Assembly: GCA_020284085.1 (NCBI GenBank)
Contig: JACEVL010000802.1
Location: 186,001-250,000, forward strand
From: Aporrectodea caliginosa
Lineage: Eukaryota; Annelida; Clitellata; Crassiclitellata; Lumbricidae
Reading direction: 5' to 3'
Length of the DNA stretch: 64,000 nucleotides
Part shown: in pieces, positions 32,038 through 45,150 of the stretch
Numbering within the stretch: the first letter of the stretch is position 1
How the letters are laid out: each line of letters starts with the position of its first letter
Translations under genes and position numbers: made by a program
The notes under the pieces: model-generated
Databases searched by the model: none
The model's input: only the letters and a program-made list of their open reading frames with translations
What the model was told of the DNA's origin: nothing

Positions 32038-32571
32038 GGATGGGAACTTCCAAGGAGCATACTATGATCATTATCGGTAGCAGCAACATCTCTACAACGC
32101 TGCAATTTTTACAACTCTCTTGCAGGCGATCAGTTTCAACAAAGACTGGAAGAGCACGTCAGCATCTGTACTGAATAATTTATAATGAATTGCTCTAAAC
32201 TGGTTGTGATTAAATGTGAGGCAACAGGGACACATCTAAAAGATGGCATCTTTTAGGTTTAGTATAATATCCACATAGCAAGCATCCCCTCAGCGTATTT
32301 TAAGAGGATAAAAATATATGAGCGTTCGATTCTTTTCTTTCGAAATTTTTATTCATCAACTGAAGAATGACAAAACAGCATAACGGAAATACATTTTGCC
32401 TTTCGTGTTTGTTTGCAGACTGATACTATTGTTCAAATTTTGACAATTTTCTCGCCGATTTGTTTGAAAAATTAAGGAAAAATTCTTAAATATTAAATCT
32501 CACTATTCTGCAGATGGTTGTCAGTAGGTCAATTATTAGCTTGTTTGCTTGTTTAACATCCGTTTAATCCA

Positions 32572-33840
32572 GAGATGGGTAGCTAATTAAAACTAATTCT
32601 AATTCTATTTAAAAGTTGTCTAATTCTAATGAAAATCTCATAATTAATTTCGTAATTGTCTTGACTACATACATGTACCTATTTCCTTACTTACTTTTTG
32701 CTGGATGCTTTCGTTATAACTAATAAACATCAACCAATATTTGGAATTTTTAGTTTTTATTGATATCTTTGAAAGAAGAATTGCCTTTAGTTATGACATG
32801 CTTCCGTGAAACATTATTTCAGTACATTGACGAATCCATGAGTAAAGTAAAATGTAGCCTATTGAAAACGAAGTGACTAGAGGACCGCCAGGCGGTCCTC
32901 TAGTTTTAAAAACTAGCGGGCCGCCAGTCACGTGTCAGATCATTTATGTCGGGCAAAAGTTGTTTTTTAGTTTTAACGAGTGCTTATGATGCTTATGAAT
33001 ATTTACCTTGGTTAGGGCAAGGTTAGGCGTCGTGAGGGTCGATTAGGGTCAGGGTTAGGGTTAGTGTCGTCATTAAAAACATGGTACCATCCTAGCACCA
33101 TGCCAAAAGATACCGTGAAACGCCAGCAAACTTACGCAACCCAATACTAAATGTTTTCCACCTTAGCGTAATGAAGCTTAAATTAGGTTATCTGTCAATT
33201 TTCCGTCTTGGCGAACCGCTAGTATTCGAAATTTGAAGGCCGCCTGTCTCTCCTTGGAGTCACGTGAGACTGGCGGTCCGCTAGTATTGGAAACTTGCGG
33301 ACCGCCTGGCGGTCCGCTAGTCACAGCCTATTGAAAAATGCCTTTTTAGCAATAATATCCGTCGCTTGTAGTAAAGAAAATAACACGAAATTTCTCAGTT
33401 TTCCAGCTGCTTATGAAACATCACGTTGTTCTTGCAACAAAAGTATCAATGCAGCGAGAATTTGGTGTTGCTGGAGTTCTTTCAAATGAGTAAAGTTATA
33501 GGCTTGCAGACAATAATATGAGAACTCATGATAGTTCCAAAGTGCAACTCCAATCTTTTATAACTAAAAACATTTTTCACAGTAATAATATGAAATTGGA
33601 TGAGGACCATTGAAGTTTGAGTTTCGTCATAATTTGAAATATTTGAAAGCCAAACTGGTAAAATTCTACATTTTTGTGCTGTTTCTATTCTGAAGACAGA
33701 AACTAATTCTAATAAATTATTTGAGTGCTTCTTCTAATTTTAATTAATTATTCCTCCAAACTGCTAATTCTACTTATGAAATAATTCGAACTTATGATAA
33801 TTCTAATTAATCAGTTAAAAAATCTTTATTGCTCATCACT
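32572..33840. other. AATTCTAATT-rich region, possibly an old hAT-like element
   Basis: CTAATTCTAATTCTAATT-type words occur at 32590-32660 and 33690-33820. The left edge AGAGATGGGTAGCTAATT and right edge ATTGCTCATCACT are loosely inverted. The element at 32869-33324 would be nested within it. No duplication at the borders is convincing. Confidence 0.3.
32869..33324. mobile_element. palindrome-rich TIR element
   Basis: Each end carries a palindrome around GGACCGCCAGGCGGTCC (left, 32881 on) and GGACCGCCTGGCGGTCC (right, 33299 on), and the two ends are inverted copies of each other out to TGACTAG/CTAGTCA and in to a CGCCAGTCACGTG/CACGTGAGACTGGCG pair. AGCCTATTGAAAA occurs just outside on both sides (32856-32868 and 33325-33337), a 13-bp direct duplication. 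The interior has GGGTCAGGGTTAGGGTTAG near 33046. No coding capacity. Confidence 0.75.
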
Positions 33841-33998
33841 ACTTTAAACACAAAAATCAAACAATATCGTTTTTGTTATAAAGTTCTTCTTTTTCAACGA
33901 ATGATGTAACAAAGAAATGTTTGGAAACTGGATAAATTAAAAACACATTTTATGATAAAATACTTGAATAATTTCTTTTCGATATTTTTATATAAAAG

Positions 33999-34060
33999 AA
34001 AAACATCTAAGACTGCTGCATGAAACAGTTGAACAGAATGAAGCTGCGTCTAGTACAACG
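33999..34060 (+). CDS. CARD-gene paralog, exon 2
   Basis: Enters in phase 1 after TATATAAAAG and ends in phase 0 at GTAAGA (34061). Reads KHLRLLHETVEQNEAASSTT, aligned with exon 19891-19949 of the first copy, one residue longer. Confidence 0.65.
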
Positions 34061-35284
34061 GTAAGATTGTGCAGTAATTTTTCTAAAACAAAATTATAGC
34101 AAACAAGTTAGCAACGTCATAAACTCTTTGGCGATCTTACTTCAAGCGGCCATCGACTGATACTTTCTTATGATAACGACGCTGTGGAAATCATTCTAAT
34201 TATATGTGCATTATGATTAGAGAAATAATGTTCCAGAAGAATGTCCCAACGTATGAGAAAGTAAAATGGTCCACCTCGCCGTACGGTAGCAACAAATAGT
34301 CCCCAGGTGCCATTGAACGCAACGGGAATTGGCAGAAAATAGGAACGCAGTGACTCTGGTATTTTTAGGAGCCGCACCAATCATAGAAGCTTTTCCCACC
34401 AGGAGCCTCTTGAACTGAACCTTTCTTCGTCGGGAAGCCAGTGCAGCGTCTTGAGCCACTTTGGTTTTAGCGTGCGGGGTGCATCTAGGGCAGAATGGAA
34501 ATAACTATACGTCAATACACAAGTATTCTCATTATGCAAACTCACAAAGCTATATTTAAACAGTGATTTCGCCACTATCAATTCATTCAATACTACATTA
34601 TTGGATTCTGGAAACCAAACTCTGTTCGTCTCCTTGTTCTCTGACTCGACGCAAGTGGTCACTAACTTTTTATCCAACTTTATATATAAATTGGTTAATC
34701 TTTAGGCTATTGTTTATTTCCTGACAACTTTTTGGATTGTCATTGCATCGCAGGCCATTTAATTATCTATTTAATTTTGCACAAATCACTCGTATTTAAA
34801 AGATAACTTTATCACATAACTAGTAGCGATTGTGGTTGGGCTGAGTAGTCAATAAATTTAAGGTGGTAAAAATCAGATAGAACGGCAATGTCTCGTAATA
34901 AATTAGGAAAAATAAGTAGAGTATATACTATATAGGCTTGACTGAAGCTCATGAGATTACCTTTGAGATGGAAACATGAAAATGGAAGAACCTAGGACTT
35001 TCAGTTTTCACCAAACAAGGCCATTGATTTAAATAATTAAAGAACTGACAGATAAGTTAACCCATAAATGACTCAGTGCAAGAATTCCACACATTTAGGT
35101 TACTATACTGCACTTTTTCGACGGATAATACGTAGTTTAAAATGATACGTTGAAGATTTGACGTCTAAGTAAATCTTGTAAATTACACTGCTCAAAAGTC
35201 GTCTGAAATGTTGAATCTGTTCAAAGCTAATCATAACATCCAATTTAGTCTCCCAGTGTTAACTTTGCATCTTTTTGCATTCAG
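34061..35284. other. intron of the paralog, with an unresolved repeat-like part at 34200-34500
   Basis: A minus-strand LHWLPDEERF-like string near 34440 hints at LINE-derived sequence, but I cannot support a class. Ends in the acceptor TTTGCATTCAG before 35285. Confidence 0.3.
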
Positions 35285-35471
35285 TTGTACGTTCTTCCAC
35301 TGGAGATGTTGGACATTATTTTACGAAAGTCCTATCTACATTGGATATTGAATTCATCAACAAAGCAGAGAGACGAAGAAGTTATCAGGTCTCTCATATC
35401 AGTCGACGTTTGCTTCAATCAAAGAATTACCAGACAACGGTTCAAGAAAGCAATCTGGCGTTACCTGAAAG
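35285..35471 (+). CDS. CARD-gene paralog, exon 3 (F-box-like segment)
   Basis: LYVLPLEMLDIILRKSYLHW then IRSLISVDVCFNQRITRQRF and KKAIWRYLK, 187 bp with the same phase as 21801-21987; 55 of 62 residues agree and DNA identity is very high. The donor GTGAGT at 35472 is good, but I find no CARD, TRADD-N-like or propeller exon after it in this window, so this copy looks truncated or its 3' half has moved. Confidence 0.78.
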
Positions 35472-36944
35472 GTGAGTTGTCTTTGAGCAGTATAATGGCG
35501 CTACCAGAAAGGTGGGATGCTTTCCAAGCATTACTCTCCAACTTATTTACCTCGACCACAACAGATTGCTTCGATAAAATATTTTAATTTTTTTTCGTCA
35601 CGCATATCGTTAGCAAGTTATCGAAACACTGCATTTTAAGTGTCCCACAAAGGGACTCCTTCGATAGTCTAAAATGATATGAAAGTCATTAACACAAAAT
35701 ATTCCTCAGTGAGCGATCAATGCTCGCGTAACTAGAAGAACGACCACTGGTGGGTACTTGCAAACAAGAAATGTCCTACCGAATGAGTACAATCAGCAGC
35801 TAGCGGTTGGCACCGTGTTCTGGGTTCATATACCAAGTTGAATCAAAGATTACCAATAACGATGGGGATGATATCCGTGGTACACGATGACTCTACCCTC
35901 CAGCAACTCCTCGTCGATAGTAGAAGACTGAGCATCCTTACATCTCCCGAGAAAAACATGCATTTTCACTTCCAATCGCAAGGCATACCGCTCTGTTTGC
36001 CAGGAGACCAGGTAGAAGAGGCAGAGAATCTGCTAAGGCGGATTCCGTCTAGGGCGAGTAAGACTGGAAGGAAGAGGACAGGATAGAAATTAGTTGTAAT
36101 TCTGGAAGTGGTGAGACTTTAGTTTATAATGAAAAGACTGAGCAATGCAGCTGCATATCATGGCTATTGATTCCGGCCTGTTAAAACTGAAGAACTGAGC
36201 GAAAAACAGAGCTTGGCTTGCTAATGCAACACATTTTAAATGCTCCGTTACTCAATCTTACTCAATGTTTACTTCAAATTCAAATATGTAATTCAAACGG
36301 CGTCGCGAATATGAGCATAGATCTATTTATTTCTTGAGCCAATCTGTCACATCCGGGCCTAGCACGTTCTGTCCCCATTCCAGGCAAAGGAGCGGATATA
36401 GCCTATAGGTAAGGTATTATTTAATGTTATTGTAATAATATTTTAAACTGGATTCTTTTTGTGATGCGCATCATTTGATGTACTTATGAAGCTCATATTT
36501 GTGGTCTTTGTTATGGCTACAGCCAGAGCTTTTAATCATTTGTAGTTGTGAAAGATTCCCCCTTACTGCTACAAATGAGAATTATGTTGCTATATTCAAG
36601 TCTGCTAGAAATCAAAGCATTTTGATAGTGAAACCTCTTGTTTCTAATTATTAATATCAATAAAAAAATTATAAACATTATTAGTATAATGATCAGCATA
36701 TCAAGATCACACTCGATAAATTTATTGAAAATAACCGCTTCATCATCATCACCATCATAATCATCGTCATCATCATCGCACATGGTGCATCGACGTTTCC
36801 ACGGCATGTAACTAGCCGTAACCATGATGTAAGAAATAGGATGGTGACTCCACTTCGTATCTTTCATGCGTATTATTTTTGGCTAGAACTTTTTTCTGTC
36901 GGTGGTGTCGCTAGAGTCACTCGAAGTCCGCCTTGACGGATGTT
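35472..36944. other. downstream of the truncated paralog, no exon recognised
   Basis: Includes a GAGGCAGAGAATCTGCTAAG piece near 36018 that resembles sequence at about 61620, and an ATC-rich stretch near 36740-36780. No CARD-like exon was found. Confidence 0.4.
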
Positions 36945-37480
36945 TACATGGTATATATATATTTGTATACATGTATTTATATACGTATACATATACATGT
37001 AGCTTATGTTATATATATGTAATATATATATACACATCTAATCTATATACATGTATATGTATATATATGCATATATATATATGTATAATATATATGTATA
37101 TATACATATATATATATATGTCTAATAACTGTATATGTATATATGTATAATAGCATATACATATATATGTATATATATACATAGATATATATGCATAGAT
37201 ATATATATATATGCATATACATGTATAGGGAATGTGCATATATATACGTAACATATATACATATATATACTATACCTGTACATCTATCTACATTATCTTT
37301 ATATATACTGTACTTATCATATATCTATACACATGCACTGTACTACTATGCATATATAAGTATATATATATACAATGGGACATATACATAGTATATCTGC
37401 TAAAATATACTGTGTTGTACTGTATTGTATTGCATAGGATTAAGTAGATTTATAAAGATATATGCACCCATATACATATA
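36945..37480. repeat. AT-rich (TATACATA) low-complexity region
   Basis: Irregular TATATACATATATG repeats over more than 500 bp. Tyr/Ile-rich frames here are artefacts. Confidence 0.95.
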
Positions 37481-37672
37481 TATGCACGTACGAACGTTTA
37501 CTGAGAGGTGGCATTCTGAAAGTATTATGTGCTGCATATGTACTGTTTTGTATAGTTATATGGTACAGTATTGGTAGGATACTGGTTTGGTGGAAGGATA
37601 CTAGTTCAACTGTGATAATATCATGTCAGAGGGAGTGGTAGTCCTACATTTCTGGCAATAGCACTTTCAAAT

Positions 37673-37988
37673 CAGGACCGGATTTAGGGTGGTGGGAACA
37701 TATGGATACGGTACCCAATATGGTAGGCCCTTTTGTGCAACATATTTTTGCCGATGTGCAGTCTCCAACAGGGACAACCCCAATACCTCAAAATTATGAT
37801 TATTTATTACAGTGGGCATTTGGAAGCCTACCACTCAGACATAGTCGACTACTAGTCACTCTTAGAATCTCTTCCCTAGTAAGAAGAAATACAGTGAAGG
37901 GAAGCAGAAAAATGCAACTGGTTGGGGCCCCTAAGTGGTGGGGCCTCTGGGCTAGCGCCTGTGTTGCCCATCCTTAAATCCGGTCCTG
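37673..37988. mobile_element. hAT-type MITE, 316 bp
   Basis: Inverted ends CAGGACCGGATTTAGG and CTTAAATCCGGTCCTG. The 8-bp flanks are TTTCAAAT and TTCCAAAT, a target duplication with one change. Non-coding. Confidence 0.85.
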
Positions 37989-38539
37989 TTCCAAATACTT
38001 TAAACGTACCGACATGTGCGTTAATTGTACGCGTATTCGATAAAGCCGGACGCAGAGCGCCACCGGTGGCATCTGGCGAATGAATTATTATTAACCAATT
38101 TCGAGACGAAGTGAAGCCACCATCCTATTTCTTACATTGTGCCGTAACTATTCCGGGCTTGTTTGCAGTTCTTCATTTTACGATAGTCATTGTTATTGTT
38201 CCAAATTCTTCGTTGTAAGCTGCCCAATGTATACTCTCAGAAGCCCAATAACAGATTTTTTAGATATTACAGAAACATATTTCGTAAGGAAACAAGGGAA
38301 GATAATTCCGTCAGGCACACTATTAATGTCCGCATACATACTCTAAATTTGTATCTTATGAGTCAGTCCATTAAAAATGGATTAGGTGTTTGCATTTAGT
38401 CGAGTAAAACATCTTGGTTTTCCTTGTTTAATCAACTTCATCACTTCTGTGTAATTCAAAGTCAAGAGGTTTCTATGTCCTTTGTAAAAAAAGTTTAGCT
38501 GATGACGATAATAACTGTGATGTAATAAAGCTATCATGC
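37989..38539. other. unassigned
   Basis: Two overlapping frames of 69 codons exist near 38137-38399 but match no family I know. Confidence 0.3.
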
Positions 38540-39190
38540 CATTGAAAAGTACTAATGCTATGTCTCGCTTATTCACCTGTTTCTCTGAAATCCAAGCATG
38601 GTGTGCATCCATGCGCCTAAAACTTATTGCCTCTAAAACAGAACCTATCTGGTTCAACCCCCACCCAACACTCACCACTGACATACTGCACACTGTCCTC
38701 AACCTTGGTCCAGACTGCTCCATTAAACCAGTCGATGTTGTCCGAGACCTTGGTGTTCTCGATAATACCTCTCCATGAAAAATCAAATATCCTCCATAAC
38801 TGAAATCCTGTTTCTTCCATCTCAGACGAGTCAAAGAAAAGTCTAAACGAAAAATGACTCCTCACACTAGTACTGTAACAGGCCTTGGTCATCTCTAGAA
38901 TTGATTTTTGCAACTCAGTCCTCTATGGCCTGCCTGCATCAACCCATCAACCTCTTACAACTGCTCTGCTTATGCAAAGCTTATCAAAAACATAACTCCT
39001 CGTGATCTCTCAGTGTCCCCCACCCTCCGTGAACTACACTGGCTTCCCATACAAGCCCGCATTACTTTCAAATCTGTCTTCTAATGTACCGAGGCTACAC
39101 AAACTCGTTTCCTTCTTATGTGTCTTCACTTGTTGCACCCTGTTCATCTCAATCCAGACTTGGACTACGATCTTCATCGCAAGCTGACTG
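38540..39190 (+). mobile_element. CR1-like LINE fragment (RT C-terminal part)
   Basis: Reads LFTCFSEIQAWCASMRLKLI, SKTEPIWFNPHPTL, VVRDLGVL, AKLIKNITPRDLSVSPTLRE and LHWLPIQARITFKSV, the expected order for the C-terminal part of CR1-type RT, with several frame breaks and stops. Confidence 0.85.
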
Positions 39191-39619
39191 TGTTGTCACA
39201 TAGCTGTAGTTCATAATACATATTACACGTTTTGATGTAAAATGCGAGATGATACCATCATCACAGCCAAAGTTCATCAAAGAAACCAGGTGAAATGCAA
39301 CAAATCATTGAAACCAATGAATCATTCGATATTCTATTCCTCTCTTCAAGCTGACATAGACGCAACTTGTTACAAAAAGATCTCGTGGACACTAGGGGCT
39401 AACTTAATAGTTACCGAAAGTATTCATGTTGAGGAGAGAACTAGATCAGTGAAAGTAGAATGTGTTTCCTGAAACCGCTCAGTCTAAAGTTAAGACTTCG
39501 ATAACATTAGAGAAATGACAAAACGCACAAACGCTGCTCTGAATTCCGCCACTCTTAGACAGATCAACGATCGAACGCCCGAGAATCAATGCCTCTTAGG
39601 GCTGGTCACGAAAAAGGAG
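39191..39619. other. spacer before the minisatellite
   Basis: The phrase GATGTAAAATGCGAGATGAT near 39234 resembles 47031-47051 inside the TTAA element, so a fragment of that element family may be present. Otherwise nothing recognised. Confidence 0.35.
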
Positions 39620-42600
39620 TCGTGAATGCTTCAATAACTCTTTCTTTCAATAACTCTTTCAAATTACTCTTTTCAACAACTCTTTTCAATAAACTCTTTC
39701 AATAACTCTTTCAATAACTCTCTTTCATCAAATGCACTTTTAAATGACTCTTTTTCAATAACGCTTTTTAACTCTTTTTCAATAACTCCTTTCAATAACT
39801 CCTTTCTATAACTCTTTCTAACAACTTCTTTTCAATAATCCTTTTTCAACAACCCCTTCTTCAATAACTCTTTCAATAACTCCTTTCTATAACTTCTTTT
39901 CTTAATAACTCCCTTCAATAATCCTTTCAATAACTGTTTTCATTGACTCTGTTCAAAACCCTTTTCAATAATTCTTTCAATAACTCCTTTCAATAACTTT
40001 TTTCAATAACCCTTTTTCAATAACTCTTTTCTAATAACTCTTCTTAATAACTCCTTTTCAATAAACTCTTTTAAATCCCTTCTTCTATAACTCTTTTCAA
40101 TAACTCCTTTCAATAACTCCTTTCAAATAACTGTTTTCAATAACTGAGTAACTCTTCTTTCAATAACTCCTCTTTCAATAACTCTTTCAATAACTCTTTC
40201 AATAACTCTCCTTTTTCAATAACTCCTTCCTTCAATAACTCTTTCAATAACTCTTCTTCAATAACTGAACTCTTTTCAATAACTCCTTTTCAATAACTCT
40301 TTTCAATAACTCTCTTTACAATTCATTAACTTTTCATTAACTCTTTCAGTAACGCTTTTCAATAATCCCTTATCAATAATTCTTTTCAATAACTCTTTTC
40401 AATAACTCTTTTCAATAACTCTTTCAATAACTCTTCTTTCAATAACCCCTTTCAATAACTCTTTTTCAATAATCCTAATCAACTCTTCTTTCAATAACTC
40501 TTTCCATTAACTCCTTTCAGTAACTCTTTACCTTTCATCAACTCCTTTCAATACTTAAATCTTTTTCAATCACTCTCTTTCAATAACTCCCTATCAATAA
40601 CTCCTTTCTGTAACTCATTTCCCTCAACTTCAATAACTTCTTTCAATAACTCTTTTTGTTTCAACTCTTCTCAGTCAACTCCTGTCTCATCAACTCCTTT
40701 TTCCATAATCCTCTTTCAATAACTGTTTTCAACAACTCCTTTTTCAACAACTCTTTCAATTACCTCTTTTCAATTAACTCCTATCAATAACTCTTTTTCA
40801 ATAACTCAGTAATCCTTCTTCAATAACTCTTTTCAATAACTCTTTCAATTAACTCTTTTTCAATAACCTTTTTCAATGACTCCTTTCAATGACTCTTTTC
40901 AATAACTGTTTCTCAATAACTCCTTTTCAATAACACTTTTCAATTACTCTTTCACTAACTCTTTCATCAACTCTTTTCTAACAACTCCTTTCATCAACTC
41001 TTTCAATAACTCTTTCAATAACTCCTTTCAATAACGCTTTCAATGACTCTTTTCAATGACTTTTTCTCAATAACTCTTTTTCTATAACTCTTTTTCAATA
41101 ACTCTTTCAATAACTCTTTCAATAACTTTTTCAATAACTCCTTTTTCAATAACTCTTTCAATAACTCCTTTTCTTTAATAAACTCTTTCAATAACTCTTT
41201 TTCAATAACTCTTTCAATGACTCTTTTCAACAACTCTTGTTCAATTACTCTTTTCAATAACTCTTTCAATAACTCCTTCAGTCAACTCTTTTCAATAACT
41301 CAGTTCACTAACTCTTTCCAATAACTTTTCAATAACTCCTTTTATTTTCATCAACCCCTTTCAATAACTCTTCTCAACAACTCTTTTTCAATGACTCCTT
41401 TCAATAATCCCCTTTCAATAACTCCTCTAATAACCCCTTTTGTCAATAACTCAGTCAACTCTTCCTTTCAATAACTCTTTTTCACTAACCCTTTCACTGA
41501 ATCCTTTCAACAACTCTTCTTTCATCAACTCTTTCAATCAACCTTTTCAATAATCCTTTTCAATAACTCCTTTCAATAACTGTTTTCAATAACTCTTTTC
41601 AATAACTCCATTCATTTACTCCTTTCAATGTAATCCCCTATCACTTAACTCTTTTCAACAACTTTTTCAATAACTCTTTTCAATAACTCATTTTCAACAA
41701 TTCTTTTCAATAACCTTTTTTTCAATAACTTCTTTTTCAACAACTCTTTTTCAATAACAATTTTTCTGATAAACTCTCTTCAATAATAACCTCTTTTCAA
41801 TAACTCTTTCAACAACTCCTTTCAATAACTCCTTCTCAATGACCATTTTCAATAACTCTTTCAATAACTCTTTTCATCAATCCTTTTTCAGTAACCTCTC
41901 TTCAATAAGTCTTTTCGATAATCCCTTTCTCAATAACTCTTTTTCAATGTAACTCTTTTCAATAACCCTTTTCAATAACTTCTTTTTCAATAACTCTTTT
42001 TTCAATAACTCCTTTCAAAAACTCTTTTCAATAATCCTTTTCTCCTTTCTTCAATAACTTTTCAATAAATACCTCTTTTCAATAACTCTTTTTCAATAAC
42101 TCCTTTCAATAACTCTTTCAATGACTCTTTCTAATAACTCTATCAATAACTCTTTCAATATCTGTTTTCAAAACCTCTTTTCAATAACTTTTTCAATAAC
42201 TCTTTTCTCAATAACTCTTTCAATAACTCTCTTTAATAACCCTTTCAATAAAATCCTTTTTCAATAACTCTTTTCATCAATCCTTTTCAATAACCCTTAT
42301 CAATAACTCCTTTCAATAACTCTTTTAACAATCCTTTTTCAATAACTCTCTTTCAATAACTCTTTTCAATAACTCTCCTTTTCAATAACGCATTCAATGA
42401 CTTCTTTCAATAACTCTTTCAATAACTCTTTCATCAACCCTTTCAATAACTCTTTTCAATAACTTTTTTTCAAATGACTCTTTTTCAATAACTCTCTTTT
42501 CAATAACTCTTTTCAATAACTGTTTCTTTCAATAACTCATTTCACTAACTCTTTTCAATAACTCTTTTTCAATAACCCTTATCTCAATAACTCTTTTCAA

Positions 42601-44823
42601 TAACTCTTTTCAATAACCCTTTCCAATGACTCCTTTCTAATAACTCCTTTCAATAACCCTCTTTTCAATAACTGTTTTCAATAACTCTTTCAATGACTCT
42701 TTTCAATAACTCCTTTCAATAACCCTATTCACTAACTCTTCCTCTTCAATAACCCCTTTTCAATAACTCCTTTCAATAACTCTTCTTACCAACTCTTTCA
42801 ACAACCTTTTTCAATAACCCTTTCAATACCTTTTTTCAATAACCTTTTTCAATAAATCCTTTCAACTCCTCTCTTTCAATTAATCCTTTTCAATAACTCT
42901 TTTCAAAAACTCTTTTCACCAACTCTTTTCTCAATGATCCCCTTCTCAATAACTCCCATTTCAATAACTCTTTCATCAAATGCAATAACTGTTTCAAATA
43001 ACTCTTTTCAATAACTCCTTTCACTAACTCTTTTTTTCAATAACCCTTTCTTCAATGACTCTCTTCAATAACTCATTTCAATAACTCTTTTCAATAATAA
43101 CTGTTTTCACTCAACTCTTTTCAATAACTCTTTTCAATGACTCTTTTCAACAACCCATTTCAATAACTCCCTTTCAATAACTGTTTTCAACAACTCTTTT
43201 TCAATAACTCCCTTTTTCAGTAACTCTTTTTTCAATAACTCTTCAATACATCTTTTCAATAACTCATTTTCAATAACTCTTTTCAATAACTGTTTTCAAT
43301 AACTCTCCTTTTTCAATAACTCCTTTCTTAATAACTCTTTTTCAATAACCCTTTTTCAATAACTCCTTTCATCAACTCTTATAACTCTTCTCAATAAACT
43401 CTTTTCAATAACTCTCTAACTCAACTCTTTTCAATAACTCCTTTTCAATATCCCTTTTTTCAATAACTCTTTTTCACTAACTCTTTTCAATAACTCTAAT
43501 CAATAACTCTTTTCAATGACTCTTTCAATAAATCTTTTCTTTAATGACTCTTTTCAATAACTCTCTTTTCAATAACTCTTTTTTCAGTAACTCTTTTTCT
43601 TCAATAACTCTTTTCCAATAACGCTTTTCAATGACCCTCTTTTCAATAACTCCTTTCTAATAACTCTTTTTTTCATTAACTCTTTTCAATAACTCTTTCA
43701 ATAACTCCTTTCAATAACTCTTTCAATAACTCCTTTCAATAACTCTTTCAATAACTCTTTTCAATAACTCTTTTAACCTTTTCAATGACTCTTTCAATGA
43801 CTCTTTTCAATAACTCTTTTCAATAACTGTTTTCAATAACTCTTTTCAATAACCTTTTTCAATAACTCTTTCAATAACAACCTTTTCAATAACTCTTTTT
43901 CAATAACTCTTTCTTCAATAACCCTTTCAATAACTCCTTTTCAATAACTCTTTCAATAACTCTTTTTCAATAACTCCTTTTCAATAACTCCTTTTAATGA
44001 CTCTTTTCAATAACTCTTTTCAATAACTCTTTCAATAACTCTTTTCAATAACTCTTTTCAATAACTCTTTTCAATAACTCTTCAATAACTCTTTTCAACA
44101 ACTCTTTTTCAATAACTTTTCAATAACTCTTTTCAATAACTCTTTTCAGTAACTCTTTTCAATAACTCTCTTTCAATAACTCTTTCAATAACTCATTTCA
44201 ATAACTCTTTTCAATAACTCTTTTCAATAACTCTTTTTCAATAACTCTTTTCAATAACTACTTTTTCAATAACTGTTTTCACTAACTCTTTTCAATAACT
44301 CTTAACTTTTCAATAACTCTTTTCAATAACTACCTTTCAATAACTCTTTTCAATAACTCTTTCAATAACTCTTTTCAATAACTCTTTTCAATAACTCATT
44401 TTCAATAACTCATTTCAATAACTTTTTTCAATAACTCATTTCAATAACTCTTTTTCAATAACTTCTGTTTTCAATAACTCTTTTCAATAACTCTTTCAAT
44501 AACTCTTTTCACTAACCCTTTTCTCAATAACTCTTTCAATAACTCTTTTTCAATAACTCTTTTCAATAACTCTTTTTCAATAACTCCTTTCAATAACTCT
44601 TTTCAATAACCCTTTTCAATAACTCTTTCAATAATCTTTAATAACTCTTTTCAATAACTCTTTTTCAATAACTCTTTTCAATAACCCTTTTTCAATAACT
44701 GGTCTTTCTTTCAATAACTCTTTTCAATAATGCTCTTTTCAATAACTCTTTCAATAAAACTTTTCAATGACTCTTTCAATGACTCTTTTCAATAACTCTT
44801 TTTCAATAACTCTTTTCAATCAT
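39620..44823 (+). repeat. 5.2-kb degenerate 13-bp minisatellite
   Basis: Hundreds of imperfect copies of CTCTTTTCAATAA with frequent changes in T-run length, CAATAA to CAATGA/CATCAA/CACTAA changes and short insertions. Units become more regular toward the 3' end (43680-44820) and most degenerate between 39900 and 41500. Confidence 0.97.
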
Positions 44824-44879
44824 CCAGTTTCATGTGATCTAGTGCGCTATGATCCAATCAAATCTGATAATCTAATCTT

Positions 44880-45150
44880 GTCTCACCACTCTCCGCCAGG
44901 AGGTGAGACACTTCCTGATCAGTATCTTTCGAAGGAATTGATTTTGATCAAGAGAGATTGGTTGAAAGCTTGCCATGCAACGCAGAGAATAAGGTTTCGA
45001 GTCTCCTCATCTGAGACGGTTACTGTATAGGATCTTCCTTTAGCCAGTCCATCACTCACGATTGCTTAGTGCCATGGATTGATGCTTTGTCATTAGACAG
45101 TGACGCTTAGTAATTGCACAAATATAATTATTATGATTATCCATCATGCG
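44880..45150 (+). mobile_element. tRNA-derived SINE of the modular repeat
   Basis: Begins with a GAGACACTTCCTGATCAGT head shared with 49140 and 52045, followed by a tRNA-like part (GATTGGTTGAAAGCTTGCC, then GGTTTCGAGTCTCC as B box) and a tail AATTGCACAAATATAATTAT. Confidence 0.6.

Noticed and set aside
33040..33066. Telomere or interstitial telomeric array
   Set aside because: Only about three TTAGGG-like words within a transposable element.
36902..37447. Tyr/Ile-rich frames on both strands
   Set aside because: AT dinucleotide-rich low complexity.
41015..41269. Lys/Leu/Glu-rich minus-strand frame
   Set aside because: Product of the 13-bp minisatellite.
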